The notes beneath the pieces are model-generated. The model was not told where the DNA came from and ran no database searches. It was given only the letters and a program-made list of their open reading frames with translations. Shown here in pieces: positions 48,460 to 57,337 of a DNA stretch of 64,000 bases; within the stretch, counting starts at the first letter, position 1; the number at the start of each line of letters is the position of its first letter. The stretch comes from Rhizobium sp. J15. Its GTDB lineage: Bacteria > Pseudomonadota > Alphaproteobacteria > Rhizobiales > Rhizobiaceae. The position numbers and the translations under genes were made by a program. The stretch is taken from assembly GCF_002531825.1 (NCBI RefSeq), contig NZ_NWSX01000009.1:1-64000 (forward strand), given 5' to 3'.

Positions 48460-49977
48460 CTAGTCTTCGTTCGCCGCCAGCTGCGACAGCACCTGGCCCC
48501 TGCCGCGAATGCGCAGGATCAGCGGGATGAGGAAGGCGGCCGCCGCAACGATGAGAAGGCCTGCCGCGATCGGCGACATCACCAGCGTCGTGACGTCGCC
48601 CTGGCTGATCGCCAGCGCGCGGCGCAGCTGCTGCTCGGCAAGCGGACCGAGGATCAGGCCGACGACGGCCGGCGCGATCGGATAGCCGAAGAGCCGCATC
48701 ACATAGCCGAGCAGGCCGAAGGCGAGCAGCATGCCGAGCTCGAACACGGAAGGATTGGCGCCGATCGTTCCGAGCGTCGCAAACAGCAGGATGCCCGAAT
48801 AGAGCCACGGCTTCGGGATGGTCAGCAGCCGCACCCAGAGCCCGATCATCGGCAGGTTCAGGACGAGCAGCATCGCGTTGGCGATGAGCAGGCTGGCGAT
48901 CAGGCCCCAGACGAGCTGCGGATTGGTGGCAAACAGCAGCGGCCCCGGCTGCAGCCCATATTGCTGGAAGCCGGCAAGCATGATCGCCGCCGTCGCCGTC
49001 GTCGGCAGGCCGAGTGTTAGAAGCGGCACCAGCGTGCCGGCGGCCGACGCATTGTTCGCCGCCTCGGGACCGGCCACGCCTTCGATCGCGCCATGGCCGA
49101 ACTCTTCCGGGTTTTTCGCCAGCCGCTTTTCGGTCGAATAGGACAGGAAGGTGCCGATTTCGGCGCCGCCTGCCGGCATCGCGCCGATCGGGAAACCGAT
49201 CAGTGTGCCGCGCAGCCAGGGTTTCCAGGAGCGCGCCCAGTCCTGCGCGTTCATCCAGAGCGAACCCTTGACCGCCTCCACCTGGTCGGCAACCCGCTTG
49301 CCCCGCGCGGCGATATAGAGCGTCTCGCCGATCGCAAACATCGCCACCGCCAGCGTCGTCACCTCGATGCCGTCGAGCAGGTCGGGGATGCCGAAGGAAA
49401 GCCTGGCCTGCCCCGTCTGCTGGTCGATGCCGACCATGGCAAGCGCGAAACCGATGAAGAGCGCGGTCAGGCCGCGCAGCGCCGAGTCGCCGAAGGCAGA
49501 GGAAACGGTGACGAAGGCGAGCACCATCAGCGCGAAATATTCGCGCGGCCCGAAAACCAGCGCCAGCTTGACGATATAAGGCGCGATGAAAGCCAGCCCG
49601 AGCGTGGCGATGAGGCCGGCGACAAAGGAGCCGATCGCCGCCGTCGCGAGCGCCGGTCCGCCGCGTCCGGCGCGCGCCATCTTGTTACCTTCGAGCGCGG
49701 TGACGATCGAGGCGCTTTCCCCCGGCGTATTGAGCAGGATCGACGTCGTCGAACCGCCATACATGCCGCCGTAATAGATGCCGGCGAACATGATCAGCGA
49801 GCCGCCCGGATCGAGCTTGTAGGTGGCCGGCAGCAGCAGCGCCACGGTGAGCGCCGGACCGATGCCGGGCAAGACGCCGACGGCGGTGCCGAGCGTCACG
49901 CCGATCAGCGCGTAAACCAGGTTCATCGGCTGCATCGCAACCAGGATACCCTGCCATAGGAATTCGAATGTGCTCAT
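48460..49977 (-). CDS. tctA: Tripartite tricarboxylate transporter, large permease TctA
   Basis: A 505-residue membrane protein with about eleven to twelve hydrophobic segments. TctA family blocks: [30 protein letters not shown] (first helices), [58 protein letters not shown] and [23 protein letters not shown]. With TctB it forms the channel that moves citrate/tricarboxylates using an ion gradient. Third gene of tctCBA, 87 bases after tctB. Substrate by family. Confidence 0.95.
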   Translation of the reverse strand: MSTFEFLWQGILVAMQPMNLVYALIGVTLGTAVGVLPGIGPALTVALLLPATYKLDPGGSLIMFAGIYYGGMYGGSTTSILLNTPGESASIVTALEGNKMARAGRGGPALATAAIGSFVAGLIATLGLAFIAPYIVKLALVFGPREYFALMVLAFVTVSSAFGDSALRGLTALFIGFALAMVGIDQQTGQARLSFGIPDLLDGIEVTTLAVAMFAIGETLYIAARGKRVADQVEAVKGSLWMNAQDWARSWKPWLRGTLIGFPIGAMPAGGAEIGTFLSYSTEKRLAKNPEEFGHGAIEGVAGPEAANNASAAGTLVPLLTLGLPTTATAAIMLAGFQQYGLQPGPLLFATNPQLVWGLIASLLIANAMLLVLNLPMIGLWVRLLTIPKPWLYSGILLFATLGTIGANPSVFELGMLLAFGLLGYVMRLFGYPIAPAVVGLILGPLAEQQLRRALAISQGDVTTLVMSPIAAGLLIVAAAAFLIPLILRIRGRGQVLSQLAANED

Positions 49978-50064
49978 CTTGGTGTCCCAGGCGGCGTTCC
50001 CGGCCGTGCGTTCGCAATCGGGCGCCGCGAAAAATCAAAAGAGCTGACAGCGCGTCCCGCGCGG

Positions 50065-50556
50065 TCAGAAGAACAGGCGTTCGAGCGGGCCGGCCGGCAG
50101 CGTCAGCTGCAGCAGCTGCGAGAAGATCGCCCAGACGACGAAGCTGAAAACGATGCCGATCGGCAGCGAGATCCACAGCTTGCGTTTGCCGAAGCCGCGC
50201 GCCGTCAGCGCAAACAGCACACCCGTTGCGATCGAGAAGCCGGCAACGCGCAGAAGCAGCATCTGACAGGCAAGACCGGCGACGATCCAGATGACGGGCG
50301 CCACTTCCTGCGTCTCGCGTTCCGGAAACTCCCCGCGCCAGGCTTCGGCGACGGTCCAGACCCCAAGACAGAAGAGCCCGAACGCCACCACTTCGGGCAC
50401 CGTTGCCGGACCGACGCGGGCATATTGCGCGATCGTCTTCAGATGCGATGCATCCCAGGCCATCACGCCCGCGATGACGAAGAGGAAAACGGCAATGATG
50501 AACGCCGCCCGATCAGGGCGGCGCTCGCTTGCCGAGGAGGTCTTATCCTCGCTCAT
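50065..50556 (-). CDS. tctB: Tripartite tricarboxylate transporter, small permease TctB
   Basis: A 163-residue membrane protein with four hydrophobic segments (about residues 14-32, 45-62, 85-110 and 120-150), typical of TctB. An acidic and basic N-terminal tail precedes the first helix. Its start overlaps the tctC stop by four bases (ATGA), so it is translationally coupled. Confidence 0.93.
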   Translation of the reverse strand: MSEDKTSSASERRPDRAAFIIAVFLFVIAGVMAWDASHLKTIAQYARVGPATVPEVVAFGLFCLGVWTVAEAWRGEFPERETQEVAPVIWIVAGLACQMLLLRVAGFSIATGVLFALTARGFGKRKLWISLPIGIVFSFVVWAIFSQLLQLTLPAGPLERLFF

Positions 50557-51497
50557 TGAACAAGTCCGATCTCTTTGAGAATGCCTTCGGTGGCGGAGAC
50601 GTCCTTCTCGAGCTGCGCCTTGAAGGCGTCGCCGGAAAGGTAAGTATCAGCCCAGCCCTTGGTCTTCAGCGTTTCCTGCCAGGTTGCCGAGCCGTGCAGC
50701 TTCTCGAAATCGGCAGTGATCGCCGCAACCTCGTCGTCCGACAGGCCCGGGGCCGCGGCGACCATGCGCCAGTTCTGGATGGTGACATCGGTGCCGGCTT
50801 CCTTCAGGGTCGGGGCGTCGACGCCGTCGATGCGCTTGTCGCTGGAAACGGCGAGAAGACGGAGCATGCCTGCCTTCACCTGAGATTCGAACTCGCTGTA
50901 GCTCGAAACACCTGCTGTAACCTGGTTGCCGAGAATGGCGGCGAGCGCTTCACCGCCGCCGGAGAAGGCGACATAGTTGATCTTCGTCGGGTCGACGCCG
51001 GAAGCCTTGGCGATCAGGCCGGCGGTGATGTGGTCGGTGCCGCCGGCCGAGCCGCCGGCCCAGGAAACCGAGCCCGGATCCTTCTTCAGCATGGCGACCA
51101 GATCGGCCATGGTCTTGATATCGGACGAGGCGGGAACGACCACAGCCTCGTATTCGCCGGTCAGACGGGCGATCGGCGTGACATCCTTGAGCGTCACCGG
51201 CGACTTGTTGGTGAGGATGGCGCCGACCATGACATAGCCGCCGACGATCAGCGAATTCGGATTGCCGGCAGCCTGGCTGCTGAACTGCGCCAGCCCGATG
51301 GTGCCGCCGGCGCCGGGAACGTTCTGGACCTGCACGTTGCCGGAGATCTTCTCCTGCTGCAGCGCGGCCTGGAGCGAACGGGCCGTCTGGTCCCAGCCGC
51401 CGCCGGGAGCGGCCGGAGCGATGATGGTGTAGTCGGCCGCATAGGCCGGCAGCGCGATGGCGGCTGCGAAAAGGGTTGCAATGAATGTATGCTTCAC
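50553..51497 (-). CDS. tctC: Tripartite tricarboxylate transporter, periplasmic binding protein TctC
   Basis: A 314-residue secreted solute-binding protein. The signal peptide is residues 1-21 ([14 protein letters not shown]). Family blocks: [34 protein letters not shown], and [17 protein letters not shown]. It starts with GTG at 51497 behind GGAGG; the open frame to 51653 has no signal. The 277-base upstream region should carry the operon promoter, probably controlled by the TctD-like regulator at 55170. Confidence 0.95.
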   Translation of the reverse strand: MKHTFIATLFAAAIALPAYAADYTIIAPAAPGGGWDQTARSLQAALQQEKISGNVQVQNVPGAGGTIGLAQFSSQAAGNPNSLIVGGYVMVGAILTNKSPVTLKDVTPIARLTGEYEAVVVPASSDIKTMADLVAMLKKDPGSVSWAGGSAGGTDHITAGLIAKASGVDPTKINYVAFSGGGEALAAILGNQVTAGVSSYSEFESQVKAGMLRLLAVSSDKRIDGVDAPTLKEAGTDVTIQNWRMVAAAPGLSDDEVAAITADFEKLHGSATWQETLKTKGWADTYLSGDAFKAQLEKDVSATEGILKEIGLVQ

Positions 51498-51660
51498 GAT
51501 GTCCTCCGTGGCGGCTGAGCAACCGCCTGTTGTTCTCTGGAAATCGGAAGGGATGGCCGGCCAATGGACGCGATTGTCCTGAGTGACGAGCGAAATTCCT
51601 CCCAAGGCTTCAGCTCTCCGCCTCCACGGAGAAGAAGTAGCCAAAGCCACCACAACAACC

Positions 51661-51676
51661 TGTCATCTAGCTGACA
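51661..51676. promoter_or_regulatory. Candidate operator upstream of tctC
   Basis: TGTCA, six-base spacer, TGACA, about 165 bases before the tctC start. Half-sites and spacing are compatible with an OmpR-type or other dimeric regulator, not proven. Confidence 0.3.
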
Positions 51677-51774
51677 TCGGCAAGATATCCAGAAGCATAG
51701 GCCACTTTTTTGCCGTAATTGGGTCTGCGCCGGCCCAAAAGTTGCGCCACAACGCGGCCGAAAGCTGACACGCT

Positions 51775-52839
51775 TCACTGCGCCCTGAGAACCTCGTTCC
51801 AGTGCGCGATCAGCCGTGCCCGCTTCACCTGGTCGAGATAGACCATCAGCCCGGGGCTGACCGGCACCGGCCGAAGTTGGGCGCCGAGCAGTTCCTGCAG
51901 CGTGTTGGCGGTATTCTCGCCGGCGACTTCGGGGCTGACCGCCGGGATCTGCAGTTCGCGCGCCATGATCGTCTGGCCCTCCTTCGACATGAAGAAGGCG
52001 AGGTAGCGGCGGCCGAGTTCCGGCTCGGCGGCCGCCTGCGGCACCAGCCCGATGCGCGACATGACCACCGTATAGTCCTTCGGCAACACGATGCCGACAT
52101 CGGGATGCCGCGAGGCCCAGTCTGCCGCATAGGAGCCGAGAATATTGTAACCGAGCACGAAGCGGCCGTCGGCGACGCGTTCGAGGATCGCCGAACTCGT
52201 CGAATAGAGCTTGACGCCCGCCGCGCCCATCGCCCCGATCACCGACCAGATGTCGCCGAACTGCTCCTGATCGCGCGCCATGAAGAGAAACCCGACGCCG
52301 GAACGCTCGATGTCGTAAGTGCTGATCCGGCCATAGACCGCGTTGCCCTTGCGCTTGAGATAATCGACGAGTTCGGCCCGCGAACTCGGCACCGGCTCAT
52401 GCGCGAAGCTCGGCTTGTGATAGACGAAGACCGCCGGCTCGAAGGTCAGCGCATAGGCGGTATTGCGCCAGTTCGCCCATTTCGGCCATGCGGCGCTCAT
52501 CGGCAGGTTGCTCACCTGCGCATATCCGTCGTTGGAAAGCTTCACCTGCAGGTCCATGGCCGAAGAAAAGGCAAAATCGGCCGTCTTCTTGCCGGCATCC
52601 GTCTCCTTGACGATCCGGTCGTAGATGTCGCCGGTCAGCATGTCCTCATATCTGACCGCAACGTCGGGATTGGCCCCCTGGAATCCGCGGATCATCGGCT
52701 GCGCCAGGGGCTCGTCGAGCGAAGAATAAACCGTCAGCACCGGCGCGTCGGCCTTGCCCGATTTCGCGGGATAGAAGGCCTGATCGGCGAGTGCAAAACC
52801 CGGCCAGAAGGCCAGCAGCAAGATGAATATTCTCCTCAT
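51775..52839 (-). CDS. Periplasmic ABC-type substrate-binding protein (iron/sugar-type fold)
   Basis: A 354-residue exported protein with signal peptide residues 1-18 (FWPGFALADQ). Mature sequence APVLTVYSSLDEPLAQPMIRGFQGANPDVAVRYEDMLTGDIYDRI is the ferric/spermidine-type (class II) binding-protein pattern, with YNILGSYAADWASRHPDVGIVLPKDYTVVMSR later. No permease or ATPase gene is adjacent; such solo genes are often linked to TctDE-like sensors. ATG 52839 is chosen; the frame extends to 53007. Confidence 0.88.
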   Translation of the reverse strand: MRRIFILLLAFWPGFALADQAFYPAKSGKADAPVLTVYSSLDEPLAQPMIRGFQGANPDVAVRYEDMLTGDIYDRIVKETDAGKKTADFAFSSAMDLQVKLSNDGYAQVSNLPMSAAWPKWANWRNTAYALTFEPAVFVYHKPSFAHEPVPSSRAELVDYLKRKGNAVYGRISTYDIERSGVGFLFMARDQEQFGDIWSVIGAMGAAGVKLYSTSSAILERVADGRFVLGYNILGSYAADWASRHPDVGIVLPKDYTVVMSRIGLVPQAAAEPELGRRYLAFFMSKEGQTIMARELQIPAVSPEVAGENTANTLQELLGAQLRPVPVSPGLMVYLDQVKRARLIAHWNEVLRAQ

Positions 52840-53203
52840 GCCGCAACAATGCCCGAGCATGCCGGGAGGAGCAAGGGCGCAGGAACCAGGCGAAACCGCC
52901 TGTGTTATTGCAGCGGAGCGTGCGCAGATGCTTAGGGCGAATGCCAGGGCAACCGCCGAAAGAAAATCCCGCAGGAAAAAACACCCATTTGCCTCACAGC
53001 AAGTCACTTCTCACCATAAAGGATTATGGCTTAACGTCGACCTTCGCCCGTTTAGAGTATTGATGAAGATTGGCGACGATATAGGGTGCGCTTCCGCGTC
53101 AAAACGTCGAAACCGCCCGAATCTTCTATTCGGGGGACGACTCTACGCGACAAAAACTCTATAAAAAACTGGGACTAAACTGGGAAGATCCATGGGAGGG
53201 GTC
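52840..53203. other. Divergent intergenic region between the binding protein and the cyclase
   Basis: About 360 bases with no convincing gene. It has a CCATA...TATGG inverted motif near 53016-53031. It presumably holds both promoters. Confidence 0.45.
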
Positions 53204-55072
53204 ATGGAACGACGACTGAGCGCTATTCTCGCCGCGGATGTCGTTGGCTACAGCCGACTGATGGGCATCGATGAATCAGGCACGCTGCAGGCGTTGAACC
53301 GCCATCGGTGCGAACTGGTCGACATTCGTATTTCGGACTACAAGGGCCGGATCGTCAAACTCACCGGCGACGGCATCCTGGCCGAGTTCCAGAGCGTCGT
53401 GAATGCGGTCGCCTGCGCCGCCGAAATCCAGCGCAGCATGTCGGCCCGCAACGAGAACGTCCCCAAGGACGAGCGCGTCGAATTCCGCATCGGCATCAAT
53501 CTCGGCGACGTCGTGGTCGAAAACGGCGACATATTCGGCGATGGCGTCAACCTCGCCGCCAGACTCGAGCGCATCGCGGCGCCGGGCGGCATCGCCGTGT
53601 CAGGCTCGGTCCGCGATCAGGTCGGCTCGCGTCTCAATCTCGGCTTTGATTTCATCGGCGAGCACATGCTGAAGAACATCAAGCAGCCCGTTCAGGTCTA
53701 CACCGTCAGCTTGGCGCCGCCCTCCTCCGCAAAGCTGGTCGCGCAGAACCGCAACACGTGCTTCATCGCCGTGCTGCCCTTCACCAATATGAGCGGCGAT
53801 GCCGATCAGGATTATTTCTCCGACGGCATAACTGAAGACATCATCACCGACCTGTCGAAGATCTCGAGCCTGCACGTCGTGCCGCGCAACACGATCTTCA
53901 CCTACAAGGGCATATCGGTGAAGCTGAAACGGCTCGCGCAGGAACTCGGCGTGCGCTACGTGCTCGAAGGCAGTGTACGCATCTTCGGCAAACGCGTGCG
54001 CATCTCCGGCCAGCTGATCGACACCGCCAATGGCGACCATCTCTGGGCCGAGCGTTACGACCGCGACCTGACCGATATCTTCGCCATCCAGGACGAGATC
54101 ACCCATGCGATCGTCGGCCAGCTGAAAGTGCGCCTGCTGCCGGAAGAGAAGAAGGCAATCGCCAACGAGCCGACGGCCAATGTCGAAGCCTATACTTACT
54201 ATCTCAGGGGCCGCCAGCTCTCTCACACCTGGACGAAATCGTACCTGCAGCTTGCAAGACGCATGTTCTGCAAGGCGGTCGAGCTCGATCCGGATTACGC
54301 CCGCGCCTATGCCGGCATTGCCGATTGCGACGCTGCGATCCGCGATTGGGCACCCGACGATGTGCCGCTGAGGCGCATCCTTGATATGAGCGCCCGCGCC
54401 CTTCAGCTTGACCCCGATCTTCCCGAGGCCCACGCCTCGCACGGCCTGGCCCTGCATCAGAGCGGCTACGACGATCGGGCGGCGGCGGCCTTCGAACGTG
54501 CCTTGACGCTCGACCCGAACCTCTTCGAGGCAAATTTCCACTATGCCCGGTTCTTCTTCATGCGCGGCAACTTTGCCGAATCGGTCCAATATTTCACCCG
54601 CGCCGCTGAAATTCGCCCCGACGACTACGTCTCGCCCATCCATCTGATGGCCGCCTACCGCTCGCTCGGCCGCCTCGTCGATACGGAAAACTGGGCGCGC
54701 CTGGGCCTTCTGCGTGCCGAGCGCGCGCTGAACCTCAATCCGGAAAATTCCGGCCCGGCGCATCGTGGTGCGCTGGCGCTTGCCCATCTCGGCGATGCGG
54801 CAAGAGCACGCGACTGGGCCGCACGCGCAATCGCCATCGATCCGGAGGACATCGTCGCGCAGTATAATCTTGCCTGCGTCCACTCCGTCCTCGGCGACGT
54901 CGACCAGGCGATCGACCTGCTGGAGAAACTGCTGCCGAACAGCTCCGTCTATCACATCAAATGGTTCGACAACGATTCCGACCTCGACAACATCCGCGAC
55001 GATCCTCGCTTCCAGAAACTGCTCGCCGCCGCGATGGTGCAGCGGGAACGGATGGAGAGAACCGGAAGCTGA
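53204..55072 (+). CDS. Class III adenylate cyclase-domain protein with TolB-like region and TPR repeats
   Basis: A 622-residue soluble protein. Residues about 3-165 are a class III cyclase catalytic domain, with metal Asp residues in ILAADVVGYSR and LTGDGILAEF and the GINLGDVVVENGDIFGDGVNLAARLE block. A TolB/FlgO-like module (about 190-320, IAVLPFTNMSGDADQDYFSDGITEDIITDL) follows, then TPR-like helices (about 330-600). It would make cyclic AMP from ATP, output unknown. ATG 53204 is chosen because GGGAGGGG precedes it; ATG 53192 is an alternative. Rhizobia carry many such cyclases. Confidence 0.9.
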   Translation: MERRLSAILAADVVGYSRLMGIDESGTLQALNRHRCELVDIRISDYKGRIVKLTGDGILAEFQSVVNAVACAAEIQRSMSARNENVPKDERVEFRIGINLGDVVVENGDIFGDGVNLAARLERIAAPGGIAVSGSVRDQVGSRLNLGFDFIGEHMLKNIKQPVQVYTVSLAPPSSAKLVAQNRNTCFIAVLPFTNMSGDADQDYFSDGITEDIITDLSKISSLHVVPRNTIFTYKGISVKLKRLAQELGVRYVLEGSVRIFGKRVRISGQLIDTANGDHLWAERYDRDLTDIFAIQDEITHAIVGQLKVRLLPEEKKAIANEPTANVEAYTYYLRGRQLSHTWTKSYLQLARRMFCKAVELDPDYARAYAGIADCDAAIRDWAPDDVPLRRILDMSARALQLDPDLPEAHASHGLALHQSGYDDRAAAAFERALTLDPNLFEANFHYARFFFMRGNFAESVQYFTRAAEIRPDDYVSPIHLMAAYRSLGRLVDTENWARLGLLRAERALNLNPENSGPAHRGALALAHLGDAARARDWAARAIAIDPEDIVAQYNLACVHSVLGDVDQAIDLLEKLLPNSSVYHIKWFDNDSDLDNIRDDPRFQKLLAAAMVQRERMERTGS

Positions 55073-55128
55073 AACCGGCTTTTTCGCCGCCGTTCACCCA
55101 ACCTTTAAAATGGCTGTGACAAGCCTTC

Positions 55129-55165
55129 GTTCCCCCTGTAACTTCCTTTGAAAAACAGGGGGAAC
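55129..55165 (+). promoter_or_regulatory. Perfect 11-bp inverted repeat covering the tctD ribosome site
   Basis: GTTCCCCCTGT (55129-55139), 15-base spacer, ACAGGGGGAAC (55155-55165). The right arm contains the GGGGG that serves as Shine-Dalgarno four to seven bases before the GTG at 55170. It could be an operator or a stem-loop sequestering the ribosome site. Confidence 0.6.
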
Positions 55166-55169
55166 ATCC

Positions 55170-55847
55170 GTGCGCATCCTGCTCACCGAAGACAATATCG
55201 CGCTGGCCGACGGCCTGTCGGCGATCTTGCGCGGCACGGGCCACGCTGTCGACGTCGTGCATGACGGAGCCTCCGCCAATGCCGTCATCGCAGCGGAAAA
55301 TTTCGACCTCGTCATCCTCGACCTCAACCTGCCCGAAATGGACGGGCTGGACGTGCTGCGCGCCATGCGCGCCCGGCAGAACCAGGCGGCCGTCCTCATC
55401 CTGACGGCGCGCGGCACGCCGGAAGAACGCGTGAAGGGTCTCGATCTCGGTGCCGACGACTATCTGATCAAACCCTTCGACATATCAGAATTCGAGGCCC
55501 GTGTGCGCGTGCTTCTGCGCCGCCAGGCCGGGCTGCGTTCGGCGACCGTCGGCTTCGGCAGCATTTCCTTCGATCTCAACTCCCGCACCTTTTCATCAGG
55601 CGCCACACCGCTCGATATTCCCGCCCGCGAACTCGGCCTGCTCGAAATCCTGTTCATGCGGGCCGGCAAGGTCGTCGCCAAGGAGGCGATCATCCAGTCG
55701 CTGACGGCCTTCGACGACGACATTTCCTCGAATGCCATCGAGCAATATGTCAGCCGTCTGAGGAAGCGCCTCTCGCCCTACGGGCTGACGGTCAAGACCG
55801 CGCGCGGCATCGGCTATTATCTCGACAAGCTGCCCGAGGCCTCATGA
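55170..55847 (+). CDS. tctD: OmpR-family response regulator, TctD-like
   Basis: A 225-residue regulator. Receiver (residues 1-115) with acidic residues E7-D8, phospho-acceptor Asp51 (VILDLNLPEMDG), Thr in LILTARG and Lys in LIKPFD; a winged-helix DNA-binding domain follows (residues 125-220, SSNAIEQYVSRLRKRL, VKTARGIGYYL). Starts with GTG 55170. The stop overlaps the sensor kinase start (ATGA). It probably senses tricarboxylates and activates tctCBA. Confidence 0.92.
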   Translation: MRILLTEDNIALADGLSAILRGTGHAVDVVHDGASANAVIAAENFDLVILDLNLPEMDGLDVLRAMRARQNQAAVLILTARGTPEERVKGLDLGADDYLIKPFDISEFEARVRVLLRRQAGLRSATVGFGSISFDLNSRTFSSGATPLDIPARELGLLEILFMRAGKVVAKEAIIQSLTAFDDDISSNAIEQYVSRLRKRLSPYGLTVKTARGIGYYLDKLPEAS

Positions 55848-57226
55848 AAGTCGCCTACTCTCTCAGGCGCCGGCTGCTCTTCTGGCTGCTTGTTTCCACA
55901 GCCGTCATCGGTACGCTGGCACTCGCCGATACCTATAGCGAGGCGGTCCAGACCTCCAACATCGTCTCCGACCGCGTCCTTGCCGGTTCGGCGCTCGCGA
56001 TCGCCGAGCGCGTCGTCGTCGCCGAAGACGGCACGCTGCAGGTCGATATTCCCTATGTCGCGCTGGAAATGCTGACATCGGCGGCGCAGGACCGCGTCTT
56101 CTACCGCGTCGACGGCCCGCCGGGTCAGTTCATCACCGGTTACCAATCCCTGCCGGTCTTGAAAAACACGCCGGGCAATGCCGCCGCCTTCGCCGACGAC
56201 ACCTTTCGCGGCGAGCCGATCCGGATCGCGACGCTCGAACGTTCCGCCTCGACCGGCATCCGCTCCGTGCCCTTCGTGGTGACCGTCGCCGAAACCACCA
56301 TCGCTCGGCGGCAATTGACGCAGGCGATCCTCGTGCGCTCGGCGCTGCGCCTCGCCTTCATGATCGCAGGTGCTGCCGTCATCGTCTGGATCTCGGTCAC
56401 CGTCGCGCTCCGCCCGCTCTACAAGCTCGGCGACGCCATCGGCGAACGCAGCCCCGATGATCTTCATCCGATCGAAGAGACCGTGCCGAGCGAAGTCGAG
56501 CCGCTGGTCGATACGGTGAATTCCTTCATGGTGCGCCTGCAATCGGCGCTCGATGCGCTGCGCAATTTCACCGGCAATGCCAGCCACCAATTGCGCACGC
56601 CGCTGGCCATCATCCGCACCCAGCTTGCCCTTTCGGTCCGCGCCGCATCGCTGGACGAGGCCCAGGCGGCGGCGCTGAAGGGCGATCAGGCCGTGGCGCA
56701 CGCCGAGCGCATCCTGGCCCAGCTTCTCCTGATGGCGAAGATCGACGCCGCCACCGCCAAGGAGGCGCTGACCGCTTCCGCCATCGATCTGGCCGCCATC
56801 GCCCAGGAAATCACCGGCGAGCAGATCCCGGCAGCCGCCAGTGCCGGCATCGATCTCGGCTTCGAGGGCGAGAGCCCGGCAATGATCCGCGCCGAGCCGC
56901 TGCTCATCGGCGAAATGCTGCGAAACCTTGCCGGCAATGCCATCGCCTATGCCGGCAAGGGGGCGGAGGTCACCGTCCGCATCATCGCCGCCCCTGAGAC
57001 GATCCGCCTCGAAGTCGAGGACAATGGCCCCGGCATTCCGCGCGAGAAGCTGGAGGCGGTGCGCCGGCGTTTCTCCCGCGGCAATGATTCCGGCGCGCCC
57101 GGCGCCGGGCTCGGCCTGCCGATCGTCGAAGAAATCGCCAATCTTTTCAACGCCGTCCTGACGCTCGAACCGGGCACCGGCGGCAGCGGCCTGAAGGCGG
57201 CGGTGACCTTCGCCAGGGCGGCGTAA
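55844..57226 (+). CDS. tctE: Sensor histidine kinase, TctE-like
   Basis: A 460-residue inner membrane kinase. First transmembrane segment at residues about 10-28, a periplasmic domain (about 30-160), a second segment near 165-187, a HAMP-like linker, then the dimerisation/H-box NFTGNASHQLRTPLAIIRTQ (His248). ATP-binding N and G boxes EMLRNLAGNAIAYAG, VEDNGPGIPREK and GAGLGLPIVEEI follow. Translation is coupled to the regulator by a four-base overlap. By family, the periplasmic domain senses a carboxylate. Confidence 0.93.
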   Translation: MKVAYSLRRRLLFWLLVSTAVIGTLALADTYSEAVQTSNIVSDRVLAGSALAIAERVVVAEDGTLQVDIPYVALEMLTSAAQDRVFYRVDGPPGQFITGYQSLPVLKNTPGNAAAFADDTFRGEPIRIATLERSASTGIRSVPFVVTVAETTIARRQLTQAILVRSALRLAFMIAGAAVIVWISVTVALRPLYKLGDAIGERSPDDLHPIEETVPSEVEPLVDTVNSFMVRLQSALDALRNFTGNASHQLRTPLAIIRTQLALSVRAASLDEAQAAALKGDQAVAHAERILAQLLLMAKIDAATAKEALTASAIDLAAIAQEITGEQIPAAASAGIDLGFEGESPAMIRAEPLLIGEMLRNLAGNAIAYAGKGAEVTVRIIAAPETIRLEVEDNGPGIPREKLEAVRRRFSRGNDSGAPGAGLGLPIVEEIANLFNAVLTLEPGTGGSGLKAAVTFARAA

Positions 57227-57337
57227 AAGCCGCCGAATCCCAGCCGTTCCGGCCTTGCTTTCTTTCGCTGCATTGCACACACTGGTGCCGGGAACAGCAA
57301 GCCGCACAACGATGCGCGCCGGACAAAAAAGAGAAAT

